DNA of 64,000 bases from QHXW01 sp035297145. Its GTDB lineage: Bacteria; Acidobacteriota; Terriglobia; Bryobacterales; Bryobacteraceae. Of the stretch, positions 24,160-33,317 are shown piece after piece. Location: contig DATGZN010000094.1 in assembly GCA_035297145.1 (NCBI GenBank), forward strand, positions 1 to 64,000, given 5' to 3'. The notes under the pieces are model-generated. The model did no database searches. It had not been told where the DNA came from and saw nothing but the letters and a program-made list of their open reading frames with translations. Position numbers and translations under genes: made by a program. Position 1 is the first letter of the stretch. Each line of letters begins with the position of its first letter.

Positions 24160-25248
24160 GTGGACAGCGAAATTGTGACTAAAACAGACCGCGCCATTAA
24201 GCAGGGGGCGCTTACACACGCCGAGATCAGCCAGCAGCCGGAGCTGTGGCCGGATACGTTCGATCGTGTCGTTGGAGGTTTACGGCGATATGGCTGGGTT
24301 TCGCCGGATGCTGACTTTGTGTTTGCGGGCGCAGGGAGCTCCGCGTATGCGGGTCTGGCTATTCAGGGTGCGTTTCCCGCAACCCGCGCGGTTGCTACTA
24401 CGGATCTTCTGGCGGATCCCCAGCCTCACTTTGGCCCAGGGGGAGTTCTTGTTTCCCTGGCGCGATCGGGCGACAGTCCTGAGAGCGTGGCAGTGGTCCG
24501 CAGAATTCAACGGCTTTGTCCTCAGGTTCGGCATGTTGCGATCACGTGTAATGCGCAAGGCCAGTTGGCGCAATGCCCGGGCGTCACGCCTATCGTGCTT
24601 GATCCGAGGACGAACGATCGGAGCCTGGCCATGACAAGCTCATTCTCCAATCTGGTGCTTGCCGGGATGTGTCTTGGCCGCCATGGGGAGATCGGCCAGG
24701 TTCTCACCCATGTATGCGCGCGAGTAAAACAAAGATTGGCCGAACTGGAGGAACGAGCGCGGGCGTTGTCAGCCGATGAAGTCAACCGGGTTGTCATTTT
24801 GGCATCCGCTCCCATGATGGGCTGGGCGCAGGAAGCTGCTCTAAAGATTCTCGAAATGAGCGCGGGCCGGATTCCCGTGATGCCGGAGACGCATCTCGGG
24901 CTGCGGCACGGACCGATGAGCTTCCTCCGCCCGGATACGTTCGTTCTGAGCATCCTCTCGACAGACCCGTTGCGGCGACGTTACGAAGAGGACCTGCTGA
25001 ATGAACTAAGAGCCAAACAGCTCGGCCGGATGGTCGTGATCAGCCCGGAGGATGGGCCGGCGTTCGCGGAAATCGTGCCCGCCATGGCCGGAGATTTGCC
25101 CGATTCTCTGCGAACCCCATTCGAGATTGTTTTTCCGCAGCTTTTCGCCTATCACCTCAGTCTTCAGTCAGGGTTGAATCCAGACAATCCCAGTCCGGGT
25201 GCTGTGATCACTCGTGTTGTGCAAGGAGTTCGCATTCATGAAGGCTGA
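24160..25248 (+). CDS. SIS-domain sugar isomerase, AgaS-like
   Basis: A 362-residue cytosolic protein from GTG 24160 with two SIS (sugar isomerase) domains. First: DFVFAGAGSSAYAGLAIQG and GVLVSLARSGDSPESVAVVR. Second: VILASAPMMGWAQEAALKIL, followed by ETHLGLRHGPMSFL, the conserved E...RHGP active-site segment of AgaS/GlmS-type ketose-aldose isomerases and deaminases. It most likely turns an aminosugar-6-phosphate or aldose phosphate into the ketose phosphate. It starts the operon whose next genes are a PfkB kinase, a GatZ/KbaZ-like protein and a cupin, which fits a tagatose-6-phosphate type pathway. Confidence 0.85.
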   Translation: MDSEIVTKTDRAIKQGALTHAEISQQPELWPDTFDRVVGGLRRYGWVSPDADFVFAGAGSSAYAGLAIQGAFPATRAVATTDLLADPQPHFGPGGVLVSLARSGDSPESVAVVRRIQRLCPQVRHVAITCNAQGQLAQCPGVTPIVLDPRTNDRSLAMTSSFSNLVLAGMCLGRHGEIGQVLTHVCARVKQRLAELEERARALSADEVNRVVILASAPMMGWAQEAALKILEMSAGRIPVMPETHLGLRHGPMSFLRPDTFVLSILSTDPLRRRYEEDLLNELRAKQLGRMVVISPEDGPAFAEIVPAMAGDLPDSLRTPFEIVFPQLFAYHLSLQSGLNPDNPSPGAVITRVVQGVRIHEG

Positions 25249-26134
25249 TCGCCCGCTGGACTGCCTGGTGGCGGGCGAGGCCAATGCCGATTTGCTGGTC
25301 GACGGGATCGCGCGCCTGGAGTTTGAGAAAGAGAAGCTGGCCTCAGACATGAATCTGGTCTTGGGCGGATCGAGCTCGATTTTTGCCTTCAATCTATCGC
25401 GATTGGGTGCGAAGGTGGGTTTTGCGGGAATCGTGGGAGACGATTTCTTCGGCCATTTCGTGGAACAGCGGCTGCGCTGGGCCGGCGTGGACACGCGGAC
25501 TCTTCATCGGCGTCAAAAGGTGAAGACAGGACTGACGATCTGGTGCAAGCAGGGAGCGAAGCGCGCGGGAATCACATACGCAGGAAGCATGGCGTTATTG
25601 CGAGCGCGCGACGTGCCGGATACCATTTTGCGGAGCACCCGCCACCTCCACGTGGGCGCGTACTTTCTTTTGGAAAATCTTCATCCAGGAGCCGCCGGTC
25701 TGTTCCGGAAGGCGCGAAAACTCGGACTGACTACGTCGCTCGACTGCAATTATGATCCATCGGAGAAATGGGATTCGGGAATCCGCGGAGTGTTGAAGTA
25801 TACAGACATTTTCTTTCCCAATGAGATCGAGGCGCTCCGGCTGACGAACTGCCGCGATGTCGAACGAGCGGCACGCGAACTGTCGAAGCTAGTGCGGATT
25901 GCGGCGGTCAAGCTCGGAGCCAGCGGCGCGATCGTGTACGCGGAGGGAACGCGGTTCCGCGTGCCGGCAGTGAAGGCTCGCGTGGTTGACACGACCGGCG
26001 CGGGCGACAGTTTCGATGCCGGTTTTCTGGCGTGCTTTCTCAAAGGCGGTTCGATCGAGGAGTCGGCGCACGCGGGCGTCGCTGCCGGGGCTCGTGCCGT
26101 GAGCGCTGTGGGGGGCACGGGCGGTTTCGAATAA
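25238..26134 (+). CDS. PfkB family carbohydrate kinase
   Basis: A 298-residue ribokinase-family kinase. Start at ATG 25238 (MKADRPLDCLVAGEANADLL), overlapping the SIS gene stop by 11 nt. N-terminal substrate site: DMNLVLGGSSSIFAFNLSRL and KVGFAGIVGDDFFGHFVEQR. C-terminal PfkB signature: VVDTTGAGDSFDAGFLACFL, with GAGD anion hole and catalytic Asp. Given the context the likely substrate is a ketose (tagatose or fructose) 6-phosphate or the free sugar; sequence alone does not decide. Confidence 0.88.
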   Translation: MKADRPLDCLVAGEANADLLVDGIARLEFEKEKLASDMNLVLGGSSSIFAFNLSRLGAKVGFAGIVGDDFFGHFVEQRLRWAGVDTRTLHRRQKVKTGLTIWCKQGAKRAGITYAGSMALLRARDVPDTILRSTRHLHVGAYFLLENLHPGAAGLFRKARKLGLTTSLDCNYDPSEKWDSGIRGVLKYTDIFFPNEIEALRLTNCRDVERAARELSKLVRIAAVKLGASGAIVYAEGTRFRVPAVKARVVDTTGAGDSFDAGFLACFLKGGSIEESAHAGVAAGARAVSAVGGTGGFE

Positions 26135-26151
26135 GAGCGCCCCGAGTTTCA

Positions 26152-27471
26152 ATGGAGCCTACTGTTCAAAGTCCCTGCGCCTGGCTGCGGAGGGTAGTGG
26201 AGCGCAACCGCGCGAGTGAGCCAGTGGGGATGTACTCAGTGTGTTCCGCTAACTCGTGGGTGCTCGAAGCATCGATGCAGCAGGCACTGGAAGACGGGTC
26301 TGTACTCTGCATTGAGTCTACGTCAAATCAAGTCAATCAGTTCGGCGGGTATACGGCGCTGACACCAACTGAGTTTGTTGCTTTTGTACACTCAATAGGC
26401 AAGCGCGCAGGCTTTCCGGTCAACCGCATTCTGCTGGGCAGCGACCATCTGGGTCCTTATCCGTGGCGGAACGAGCCGGCCGAGTCAGCAGTTGGAAAGG
26501 CATGTGAGCTGGTGCGGGCCAGTGTTATCGCGGGTTACAGCAAGATCCATCTGGATGCGAGCATGGCATGCGCGGATGATGCCCCAAATCAGGCGCTCGC
26601 GGATGAAGTGATCGCGCAAAGGGCGGCCGCCATATGCCAGGTTGCCGAGAAAACGCATCAGGAGTTGCGAGACGGGTCGCCGGCTCCTATTTATGTCATC
26701 GGCACGGAGGTGCCTGTTCCGGGCGGCGAGCAGGGGCCAGGAATGGCTCCGGTAGTGACTCGCGTCCCGGATGCGCAGCGCACGCTCGAAAGCTTTCGTG
26801 CGGCGTTCTTGAAACACGGATTGAGTGCGGCCTGGGAAAGAGTGGTTGGGTTGGTGGTGCAACCTGGGGTGGAGTTCGGCGATGCCTCCGTGTTTGAGTA
26901 CGACAAGCGGAAGGCTCAGCCTCTGAGTAAGTGCCTTCCCGCGTCTCCGTCGCTGGTGTATGAGGCACACTCCACTGACTACCAGCCGCCAACGGCGCTG
27001 CGCGAGATGGTGGAGGATCACTTCGCCATACTGAAGGTGGGGCCGTGGCTGACGTTCGCTTTCCGGGAAGCCATTTTTGCGTTGAGTTGGATTGAAAGGG
27101 AGTGGCTCGGCAAGGCGCGGGGGATTACTCCTTCCCAAGTGCCTGAAGCCATGGAGCGGGCCATGCTGCACAATCCGGTACATTGGAGACCTTATTATCG
27201 TGGCGATGAACAGGAACTGAGCCTGGCGCGACGCTACAGCTATAGTGACCGCTGCCGGTACTATTGGCCGGATGAGGCAGTGCAACGGGAACTCAAGCTG
27301 CTGGTTGCAAATCTGTCGGCCTCCCCGGCTCCCCTGACGTTGCTGAGTCAATACCTGCCGGAGGAGTACGATGCGGTGCGGGCACGTCGAATTCGCAACA
27401 CACCGGTAGAGTTGATTCACGAACGGATTCGGAAGGTAGCGAGAATTTATGCGGCCGCTTGCGGTAGGTAA
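26152..27471 (+). CDS. D-tagatose-bisphosphate aldolase subunit, GatZ/KbaZ-like
   Basis: A 439-residue protein. Start at ATG 26152, 17 nt after the kinase stop; in-frame codons further up overlap the kinase. Conserved GatZ/KbaZ features: GMYSVCSANSWVLEASMQQA, VLCIESTSNQVNQFGGYT, ILLGSDHLGPYPWRNEPA, IHLDASMACADD, IGTEVPVPGGEQ, SLVYEAHSTDYQPP and HFAILKVGPWLTFAFREA. GatZ/KbaZ assists the catalytic class II aldolase GatY/KbaY that splits tagatose-1,6-bisphosphate; GatY/KbaY is not in the window. In other bacteria GatZ-like proteins stand alone and may have isomerase or aldolase activity of their own. Confidence 0.9.
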   Translation: MEPTVQSPCAWLRRVVERNRASEPVGMYSVCSANSWVLEASMQQALEDGSVLCIESTSNQVNQFGGYTALTPTEFVAFVHSIGKRAGFPVNRILLGSDHLGPYPWRNEPAESAVGKACELVRASVIAGYSKIHLDASMACADDAPNQALADEVIAQRAAAICQVAEKTHQELRDGSPAPIYVIGTEVPVPGGEQGPGMAPVVTRVPDAQRTLESFRAAFLKHGLSAAWERVVGLVVQPGVEFGDASVFEYDKRKAQPLSKCLPASPSLVYEAHSTDYQPPTALREMVEDHFAILKVGPWLTFAFREAIFALSWIEREWLGKARGITPSQVPEAMERAMLHNPVHWRPYYRGDEQELSLARRYSYSDRCRYYWPDEAVQRELKLLVANLSASPAPLTLLSQYLPEEYDAVRARRIRNTPVELIHERIRKVARIYAAACGR

Positions 27472-27534
27472 TTGTGGGGCGGCAACCGCTCCCTATGGTC
27501 GCGGCTCAGCAAGACGGCTTTCGGGAACTTAGTT

Positions 27535-28626
27535 ATGGGAACTTATACTGAGTTATCGCAGGATGTCAAAGCGCACTTGGAAGATCCCAAGGCACTCAAG
27601 AGTGTGGAGCGAATCATTGCACGGGGACTGCAGAGTCTGCCTGTACTGAGGGAATTCCTGCATCGGGATCTGCCTATCGATCAGACGGAACGGTTGGAGG
27701 AGTTACTCAAGGCAATTTTGCTCACAGCGATGAGCCAGCCCATGCCCGGGCCGGATGCCCGGCGAATTGCTCAATTTCAGAAAGAGCTTGGTTTTATTCT
27801 CAAATACAAGTCGTATGCAGTGAAGGCTGCGACGCCGGTAGGGTATTCGATCTTCCTCCAAAACGAGCGCGAGGGTTTTAGCTTCCAACGCCATGTGGTG
27901 CACAAGCTCGAGGTGTTTCACATTGTGAGCGTCAAACCGGGGGGATACATTTTCCTCTGTGACTTTGACGACTGGAAGAGGATTTACGAGAAAAACTCGT
28001 TCGAGCGGTGGTTCAATGGAGAGCCCAACCCTGCGTATGAGCGCTACAGATTCGTGCCGGAGCCAGGAGACGTTTTTATCATTTCGGAGCTCGGAGTGGT
28101 GCACACAGTTATCGGCTGCGTACTCGAGGAGTATGCGACGGTATCCACGGACATGGTAGACCGGCTGCATGACCAGAATTTAGGTAAGAAGATTCCCGCC
28201 GATTTTGATCGTGCCCATGCCGAGCCCGTGCTGCGGGCAATTGAGGCTCCTGGAAGCAACCGTTTGGTAACGGGTCTGGGAGAGAAGAACTTCGAGCGGA
28301 TTCACGCGGTTGGTGTACAGGGCGGGGAACGGATGTTGCTATGCGATTCATTTGTGACGGCGGCGCGTTACGTGATCGAACCCGGAAAAGAAACCGCGCT
28401 GACGCACGATGACACACGGGCCGTCCTGCTGCGCATGAATGGCGGCGGTGGCGCCATCGTGATCGCCGACTCGTCGGAGTGTAAGAACGCACTGCCGTGC
28501 CTTCCCTTTGAACGGGGCGATGTGTTTCTGGTTCCGCCGGGCATTCGATATGCCGTACGAAACGAGGGCAGCGGGTATGTGGCGTATTCGGAGCACTGCA
28601 TCGCGCCTGACGTGGCTTTTATCTAG
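27535..28626 (+). CDS. Cupin-domain protein, possibly sugar isomerase or regulator
   Basis: A 363-residue protein from ATG 27535 (MGTYTELSQDVKAHLEDPKA). Two beta-rich halves follow an N-terminal helical region. The second half has the mannose-6-phosphate-isomerase-like cupin layout: AARYVIEPGKETALTHDDTR, then VLLRMNGGGGAIVIADSSE and LPFERGDVFLVPPGIRYAVR. The first half has VKPGGYIFLCDFDDW and PGDVFIISELGVVHTVIGCV, a weaker cupin. The His cluster is partly kept, so metal binding is plausible. It ends the sugar operon. I do not know a characterised homologue; it may be an epimerase/isomerase or a sugar-binding regulator. Confidence 0.7.
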   Translation: MGTYTELSQDVKAHLEDPKALKSVERIIARGLQSLPVLREFLHRDLPIDQTERLEELLKAILLTAMSQPMPGPDARRIAQFQKELGFILKYKSYAVKAATPVGYSIFLQNEREGFSFQRHVVHKLEVFHIVSVKPGGYIFLCDFDDWKRIYEKNSFERWFNGEPNPAYERYRFVPEPGDVFIISELGVVHTVIGCVLEEYATVSTDMVDRLHDQNLGKKIPADFDRAHAEPVLRAIEAPGSNRLVTGLGEKNFERIHAVGVQGGERMLLCDSFVTAARYVIEPGKETALTHDDTRAVLLRMNGGGGAIVIADSSECKNALPCLPFERGDVFLVPPGIRYAVRNEGSGYVAYSEHCIAPDVAFI

Positions 28627-28741
28627 TTAGCCCGGCATCGTCCGACAGCGGCGCTACAAGGGCCGAACGGCCGCAGGTACCCACAAACGGCGCGTGTCCC
28701 TGCGCTACATCCGATATCATAGTTCCCGAGGAGTTTGTCTT

Positions 28742-31192
28742 ATGTCTAGGCTCTGTACGCGGTGCAGTACGATTTTATTGGTGTTTGCGATGTTGGCGAC
28801 GCCCGCCTTAGCCGCCGGTGAGCGGCGCGCATCCTTCAACGAAGGCTGGCGCTTTCTGAAGGCCGACGCTTCGGGGGCGGAGCAGGCCGATTTCGACGAT
28901 GCGGCCTGGCGCGCGTTGAATCTGCCGCATGATTGGGCCATCGAGGGCCCGTTCGATTCAAAATACAATCCTGAAACCGGTGGTCTTCCGATCTTCGGCA
29001 CGGCCTGGTACCGGAAGCATTTCACAATTCCCACGGACGGGCGCGGCAAATTCTACAGCATCGAAATCGACGGCGCCATGTCGAACTCCACGGTTTGGCT
29101 GAACGGCCACAAGCTGGGCGGACGGCCTTACGGTTATAGCAGCTTCGAACTGGAACTCACTCCGCACCTGAATTTCGGCGGAGAGAACGTGATCGCTGTG
29201 CGGCTGGCACCGGAGGATGAATCGTCGCGCTGGTATCCGGGCGCGGGAATTTATCGCAACGTGTGGCTGGTCAGCACCGGGCCGGTTCACGTGGCGCATT
29301 GGGGCACTTATATCACGACGCCTGAGGTCTCAAACGCGAGCGCTACGGTCGCGATTCGAAATGAGATTCGCAACCAAAGCGCACAAGCGGCAAGCGTGAG
29401 CGTGGAAACGGCCATCCTCGACGCGTCGAACAAACAGGTGAGCCGGCAATCAGCCGATGCCACGATTCCCGCGGGCCAGACAAGCGCTGTGCCACTGAAG
29501 TTGACGGTCGCGAGCCCGCAGCGGTGGGACGTAAGCCGGCCGTATCTTTATCAGGCAGTGACCACAGTCAGACAGGGAACCGAAGTGCTCGACCGGTACG
29601 TGACTCCATTTGGCATCCGGACGATCGAGTTCACGCGCGAACAGGGATTTCTCCTCAATGGCCGCCATCTCAAGATTCAGGGAGTCTGCAATCACCATGA
29701 CCTGGGGGCGCTGGGGGCGGCGGTGAGCCGGCGAGCGATCGAGCGCCAGTTGGAAATCATGAAGAGCATGGGCGTAAATGGCATTCGTACGAGTCATAAT
29801 CCGCCCGCGCCGGAGCTGTTGGAAGCTTGCGACCGCATGGGCCTAGTGGTGATGGATGAGGCGTTTGACATGTGGCGGATTCCCAAAAAACGCAATGGCT
29901 ATTCGAAATATTTCGCCGACTGGGCGGAAACCGACATGCGCGACATGATCCGGCGCGATCGCAATCACCCCAGCATCATTCTTTGGAGCATCGGCAATGA
30001 GATTCCCGAGCAGAACAAAGCGAACGGGTGGGAGACGGCGAAAATGCTGAGCGGCATTGCGCACGAGGAAGACTCCACGCGGCCCACAACATCCGCGATG
30101 AACGAGTGGGAGGACGCTATCAAGAACCATTTTGCGGACCAAGTGGATGTGAAGGGCTTCAATTATCAGCCGATGCACTATGCGAAGATCCAGGATGAGC
30201 ACCTCAAGTGGGTGATCTACGGTTCGGAGACGGCCTCGTGTGTGAGTTCGCGCGGCGTGTATCATTTGCCGCTGGCGAGCTTCGAGAAGGACCCTTCCCT
30301 GCAAGTGTCGAGTTACGACACGGTTGCTCCGCCCTGGGCGATGTGCCCGGACGTCGAGTTCGCAGCGCAAGAGCGCTTGCCGAACGTGCTGGGCGAGTTC
30401 GTGTGGACGGGCTTCGATTACCTGGGCGAGCCCACGCCTTACGGCAGCCGCAAGGAGTGGCCATCGAGAAGCTCGTACTTCGGAATCGTGGATCTGGCGG
30501 GTTTCCCCAAGGATCGATACTACCTGTACAAGAGCGAGTGGACCTCGGATCCGTTGGTTCACGTGCTGCCGCACTGGAATTGGCCGGGACGGGAAGGCCA
30601 AATGATTCCGGTAATGGCGTATACCAACGCCGAGGAAGTCGAACTGTTTCTTAACGGGAAGTCGCTGGGAAGGAAGAAGCGGGGAACCGATACTGTCGTC
30701 ATTCCGGTGGGCCAGAATGTCACGCCGGCGCGGAAGTTCACGTCTAAGTTTCGCCTGGAGTGGGAGGTGCCCTACCAGCCAGGAACGCTGCGCGCCGTCG
30801 CATACACAGGCGGCGCAGAGGTGGCCAGCGACGAAGTTCATACGGCGGGAAGACCGGCGAGTATCCGGCTCACACCGGATCGAGCGCAGATCCGCGCCGA
30901 CGGAGAGGATCTCTCGTTCATCACGGTGCGTATCGAAGATAAGGACGGCAATCTGTGCCCGTTGGCCGATGATCTGGTGCATTTCCGCCTTGAGGGTCCA
31001 GGAACGATTGCCGCAGTGGATAACGGCAACGCGGCGTCGGTTGAGTCGTTCCAGGCGGATCATCGAAAAGCGTTCAGTGGGATGGCTCTGTTAATTGTCA
31101 GGTCTCAAGCGCGGCAAGCGGGGCCGATCCAAGTGCGAGCCACGTCGGACGGCTTGCAGGCGGCGAGCGTCGATTTGACCGCGGCGCAATGA
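28742..31192 (+). CDS. Secreted glycoside hydrolase family 2 (beta-galactosidase type)
   Basis: An 816-residue protein from ATG 28742 with GAGGAG Shine-Dalgarno and signal peptide (LCTRCSTILLVFAMLATPAL, then AAGERR). Sugar-binding domain: FNEGWRFLKADASG, NLPHDWAIEGPF. Ig-like domain about 185-290. TIM barrel: LKIQGVCNHHDLGALG, IRTSHNPPAPELLEACD, acid/base E420 in LWSIGNEIPEQ and nucleophile E552 in LGEFVWTGFDYLGEP. C-terminal Ig-like domains (VELFLNGKSLGRKK; DLSFITVRIEDKDGN) are the DUF4982-type tail. It probably releases galactose or related sugars outside the inner membrane, feeding the upstream catabolic operon. Confidence 0.92.
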   Translation: MSRLCTRCSTILLVFAMLATPALAAGERRASFNEGWRFLKADASGAEQADFDDAAWRALNLPHDWAIEGPFDSKYNPETGGLPIFGTAWYRKHFTIPTDGRGKFYSIEIDGAMSNSTVWLNGHKLGGRPYGYSSFELELTPHLNFGGENVIAVRLAPEDESSRWYPGAGIYRNVWLVSTGPVHVAHWGTYITTPEVSNASATVAIRNEIRNQSAQAASVSVETAILDASNKQVSRQSADATIPAGQTSAVPLKLTVASPQRWDVSRPYLYQAVTTVRQGTEVLDRYVTPFGIRTIEFTREQGFLLNGRHLKIQGVCNHHDLGALGAAVSRRAIERQLEIMKSMGVNGIRTSHNPPAPELLEACDRMGLVVMDEAFDMWRIPKKRNGYSKYFADWAETDMRDMIRRDRNHPSIILWSIGNEIPEQNKANGWETAKMLSGIAHEEDSTRPTTSAMNEWEDAIKNHFADQVDVKGFNYQPMHYAKIQDEHLKWVIYGSETASCVSSRGVYHLPLASFEKDPSLQVSSYDTVAPPWAMCPDVEFAAQERLPNVLGEFVWTGFDYLGEPTPYGSRKEWPSRSSYFGIVDLAGFPKDRYYLYKSEWTSDPLVHVLPHWNWPGREGQMIPVMAYTNAEEVELFLNGKSLGRKKRGTDTVVIPVGQNVTPARKFTSKFRLEWEVPYQPGTLRAVAYTGGAEVASDEVHTAGRPASIRLTPDRAQIRADGEDLSFITVRIEDKDGNLCPLADDLVHFRLEGPGTIAAVDNGNAASVESFQADHRKAFSGMALLIVRSQARQAGPIQVRATSDGLQAASVDLTAAQ

Positions 31193-31202
31193 ATAAAACG
31201 GT

Positions 31203-31985
31203 TTAGTACATTAGCCGAAAGCTGCGGCCGTCATACCAGATCCACACAGCCCGGCCCGTGGTCAGCTGCCCGGCCGCAAGCTGGCTGCTTCCGTCCTTTT
31301 GCAGGATGGAGACAAGGCCGACGCCATCCACGCTTAGGGTACTCGATCCAGTGTTGCTGGCTCCGGGGTTCAACAAGAGAAACATGCCCTCGGTATAAGC
31401 GGTCAGCACGGCCGCGGCGTTCAGGCTGCAAGTGTACATGTTGGTTCCACTGGAAGGCAGCGATTTGCAGTACCAGGGTTTTGCGGCGGATGCGTTGGCG
31501 TCGGTCAGCACGACAGCTGTGTTGAGTGACAAGGTGTTGCCCGCGACCATCAGGGCGTTTCCGAGCGTGGCCCAGACGGTTCGCTGCGGAGTCTGACCAT
31601 TGGTCATCAGCACGCCGCCGATGGGACCGGTCTTGGTGGGGAGCACGATGGGCGCGGGGTTGCCCGCGTTCGGCGCAACCGCAATCTGTACGGGAGTACC
31701 ATTCGCATCGTACAGAGTAATGGCGCCGCCGACGACAGGGGACCTTCCCGAACTGCTGCGCACAATCAGTGCGGCGATAACCTTCTGCGAGACGCCGCTA
31801 CTCTTCAGGGTGGCAATATCGGAATCGGCCACCGCGTACTTGCCTGGCTGCTGGCTCACCATGCTGACGATGATGTCTTCTCCGATCCCGGCCTGGGTCA
31901 GCTTCACGAGCGTGTCGTTGGTCAGCGGCTGTTGGGCGCTGAGAACGGACAGAAAAAAACAGGAACAGACGATTGCGGTCTTCAT
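31203..31985 (-). CDS. Secreted protein with acidobacterial repeat domain and phage-tail-like C-terminus
   Basis: A 260-residue protein with signal peptide (MKTAIVCSCFFLSVLSAQ) and an AAGGAG ribosome binding site. Residues about 22-75 (LTNDTLVKLTQAGIGEDIIV, then YAVADSDIATLKSSGVSQKV) form a helical module with two LxxAGxxExxI-type repeats found in many acidobacterial secreted proteins. Residues about 190-260 (SNTGSSTLSVDGVGLVSILQ, AAGQLTTGRAVWIWYDGRSF) resemble the repeating unit of tailed-phage tail fibres (TGAATLNVNG...AGQ..vvYDG..F). Likely a surface adhesin-like protein. Function unknown. Confidence 0.65.
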   Translation of the reverse strand: MKTAIVCSCFFLSVLSAQQPLTNDTLVKLTQAGIGEDIIVSMVSQQPGKYAVADSDIATLKSSGVSQKVIAALIVRSSSGRSPVVGGAITLYDANGTPVQIAVAPNAGNPAPIVLPTKTGPIGGVLMTNGQTPQRTVWATLGNALMVAGNTLSLNTAVVLTDANASAAKPWYCKSLPSSGTNMYTCSLNAAAVLTAYTEGMFLLLNPGASNTGSSTLSVDGVGLVSILQKDGSSQLAAGQLTTGRAVWIWYDGRSFRLMY

Positions 31986-32056
31986 TGATCGAAGAGTGCT
32001 CCTTGTCGGTTCAGTTGTACACCGTGGCCACCTGAAATCGCAACGCTAGCCGCCCC

Positions 32057-32065
32057 TGTTATCCT
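32057..32065 (+). promoter_or_regulatory. Putative extended -10 (TGT-TATCCT) for the TPR membrane protein
   Basis: TGTTATCCT ends 10 nt before the ATG at 32076, with no Shine-Dalgarno. The same leaderless-type spacing as several other genes in the window. Confidence 0.35.
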
Positions 32066-32075
32066 GAGACCGTTC

Positions 32076-33317
32076 ATGGTTGTCGAAAATTTCAAGCTGC
32101 TTCTTCGATTATTTTGGCGGCCGGCGTTGGCGATGAGCGGGATTCTGGACCGTGGCAGCCTGCTATTTGCCACATTCGCGGTGCTGGCTGCTTCCCTGGT
32201 GCTGCAGTTCAGCGTGAGGCTTCCCGCTAGGCAAGCGCCGGCCGTTGTGACACAGCCTGCTCAGGCTGAGCCGGACGAGGCGCCCGTTCCACGAGCGCAC
32301 GCCCGGCCCGCGCTGTCATTCAGCTTCTACTCGCCGCTACTGGTGCTGGCAGCCATTTACGTTCCAGGAACACTGCTGGTAACGAACTTGATCGGCCGCA
32401 TGGGCGCGTTCGGCGCCGTTTTCCAGCGCGACTACTCCTCACTGCTCACGTGCACCTCGATGGCATGGACCGCGGCGCAAATACCGGTGGTGCTGGCTGC
32501 CTGGGTGGCTCCGCTTCCGGTTGTTGGTGCGGTCGCGGTGGCAGCATACCTTTACTTTGCGGTGCTGATGTTCTTCGCAATCCGAACCGTATTCGGAACG
32601 GAGAGCGGTATAGCGGCCGGCGCCGTCTGCCTGTCGTGGATTCCTTTGGTAGCCGCGGCGTTCTTGTGGGGGCCACTGCGATTCATTCTCGGATGGCTGG
32701 CCTCGCCATTCTTTCTTTTTTACGCGTTCTACTATCTTCGCGGCGAGTTCACTAATGTTGGCGCCGGATTGCGCAGCCGCCAAAACTTCCGCCGGATGCT
32801 GGAAGCCGCGGCTATCAATCCGCACGATGCCGAGGCGCAATATCAGCTAGGGCTCATTTATCAGCAGCGCCGGCAGTATTCGGAAGCCATGCAACGGTTT
32901 CAAAACGCCGTGGCGATCGACCCAAAGGAAGCCGATGCGCATTTTCAGTTGGGCCGCATCGCGCGCGAACAGGGCCGCCTGAAAGATGCGCTCCCGCATT
33001 TTCAAGCGGTGATTGATCTCGACGAAAAACACAGCCAAAGCGAGATCCTGCGCGAGCTGGGCGCCGTATACTTGACCGCGCGCCAATACCAAGACGCGCG
33101 CAATGAACTTGCAATTTATATCGAACGGCGGCCGTATGACACCGAAGGGCTTTTCTACTATGGCCAGGCATTGGAGGGATTGGGCGACATGGCACAAGCT
33201 CGTGAGATGTACGCACGAGCCATCGAATCCGACCGGACGGCGCCACAGTATCGCAGGCGGTACACCGCCCGCTGGAGCCGGTTGGCCCAGAAGCAACTAG
33301 GAAAGCTGCGCGGCTGA
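32076..33317 (+). CDS. Membrane protein with C-terminal TPR repeats
   Basis: A 413-residue protein. Residues about 20-215 contain five to six transmembrane helices (SLLFATFAVLAASLVLQF, SPLLVLAAIYVPGTLLVTNL, AVAVAAYLYFAVLMFFAI, AAGAVCLSWIPLVAAAFLW), resembling the Yip1/DUF1282 membrane fold. A Pro/Ala-rich linker sits at 55-80. The cytoplasmic C-terminus has about four TPR units: AEAQYQLGLIYQQRRQYSEA, ADAHFQLGRIAREQGRLKDA, ILRELGAVYLTARQYQDARN, TEGLFYYGQALEGLGDMAQA. Probably a scaffold for a membrane complex; no specific role can be given. Its 3' end overlaps the convergent gene by 21 nt. Confidence 0.75.
   Translation: MVVENFKLLLRLFWRPALAMSGILDRGSLLFATFAVLAASLVLQFSVRLPARQAPAVVTQPAQAEPDEAPVPRAHARPALSFSFYSPLLVLAAIYVPGTLLVTNLIGRMGAFGAVFQRDYSSLLTCTSMAWTAAQIPVVLAAWVAPLPVVGAVAVAAYLYFAVLMFFAIRTVFGTESGIAAGAVCLSWIPLVAAAFLWGPLRFILGWLASPFFLFYAFYYLRGEFTNVGAGLRSRQNFRRMLEAAAINPHDAEAQYQLGLIYQQRRQYSEAMQRFQNAVAIDPKEADAHFQLGRIAREQGRLKDALPHFQAVIDLDEKHSQSEILRELGAVYLTARQYQDARNELAIYIERRPYDTEGLFYYGQALEGLGDMAQAREMYARAIESDRTAPQYRRRYTARWSRLAQKQLGKLRG

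Noticed and set aside
29843..31063. 406-codon minus-strand frame inside the GH2 gene
   Set aside because: Antisense to conserved catalytic regions of GH2; low-complexity Arg/His composition and no start context.
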